From JAWXTP01 sp044433415 (GTDB lineage: Bacteria > Bacteroidota > Bacteroidia > Bacteroidales > Rikenellaceae), in NCBI GenBank assembly GCA_044433415.1, contig JAWXTP010000161.1, positions 1-5,999 on the forward strand: a stretch of 5,999 bases of DNA. The letters are read 5' to 3'. The notes under the pieces are model-generated. The model had not been told where the DNA came from and made no database searches. It saw only the letters and a program-made list of their open reading frames with translations. Position 1 is the first letter of the stretch. The number at the start of each line of letters is the position of its first letter. Positions 5,886 to 5,999 of the stretch are shown piece after piece. The translations under genes and the position numbers were made by a program.

Positions 5886-5999
5886 ATGGCTGTTAAAATC
5901 AGACTATCGCGTCACGGTAAAAAAGGTTACGCATTCTATCACATTGTTGCTGCAGATAGCAGAGCTCCACGTGACGGTAAATTTATCGAAAAAATCGGT
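5886..5999 (+). CDS. rpsP: Small ribosomal subunit protein S16 (bS16), partial
   Basis: The first 38 codons of rpsP are present; the gene runs off the window end, so its full length and downstream neighbours cannot be seen. The N-terminus MAVKIRLSRHGKKGYAFYHI, followed by VAADSRAPRDGKF, is the highly conserved start of bS16, a small basic protein of the 30S body needed for its assembly. The family is usually about 80-90 residues, longer in many Bacteroidota (up to about 180) because of a C-terminal extension. ATG 5886 is the only sensible start: it follows an A/T-rich tract (TTTTTCAAAA) without a Shine-Dalgarno, normal for the phylum. It has its own promoter and leader. Confidence 0.97.
   Translation, partial: MAVKIRLSRHGKKGYAFYHIVAADSRAPRDGKFIEKIG

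Overview
The window reads as a piece of a Bacteroidota chromosome, most likely order Bacteroidales. The evidence is a SusC/SusD outer-membrane nutrient-uptake pair, AT-rich spacers, A-rich rather than Shine-Dalgarno-type sequence before the start codons, and two promoters that match the phylum's own signature (-33 TTTG, -7 TAnnTTTG). No species can be named from the sequence alone.

Layout. Bases 17-89 (minus strand) are an initiator tRNA-fMet with its own consensus promoter at 109-139. A long AT-rich non-coding stretch follows (140-850). It holds overlapping perfect palindromes (330-413), a 10-bp tandem repeat (622-643), an 11-bp inverted repeat with arms 50 bp apart (735-806), and two imperfect promoter candidates for the next operon. 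A SusC-family TonB-dependent transporter (851-4075) and a SusD_like_2-type surface lipoprotein (4120-5664) form a two-gene operon. The operon ends in a small hairpin and a clear intrinsic terminator (5707-5746). A consensus promoter (5757-5787) and a leader of about 95 nt precede rpsP (ribosomal protein S16, 5886 onward), which is cut by the window end.

How the genes work together. The SusC-like protein would be the TonB-powered outer-membrane barrel. The SusD-like lipoprotein would sit over it as the surface lid that captures the ligand. No glycoside hydrolase, peptidase, sigma/anti-sigma pair or hybrid two-component sensor lies in the window, and the SusC protein lacks the STN signalling domain. 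Substrate and regulator therefore cannot be read from context. The flanking tRNA and ribosomal protein genes are housekeeping units with separate promoters. The pair is thus an apparently orphan SusCD locus whose codon choice, judged by eye, suggests high expression.

I see no mobile element, CRISPR array, defence gene or unknown protein family. The protein-coding content is ordinary. The items most worth a second look are the structured non-coding region before susC and the rpsP leader.
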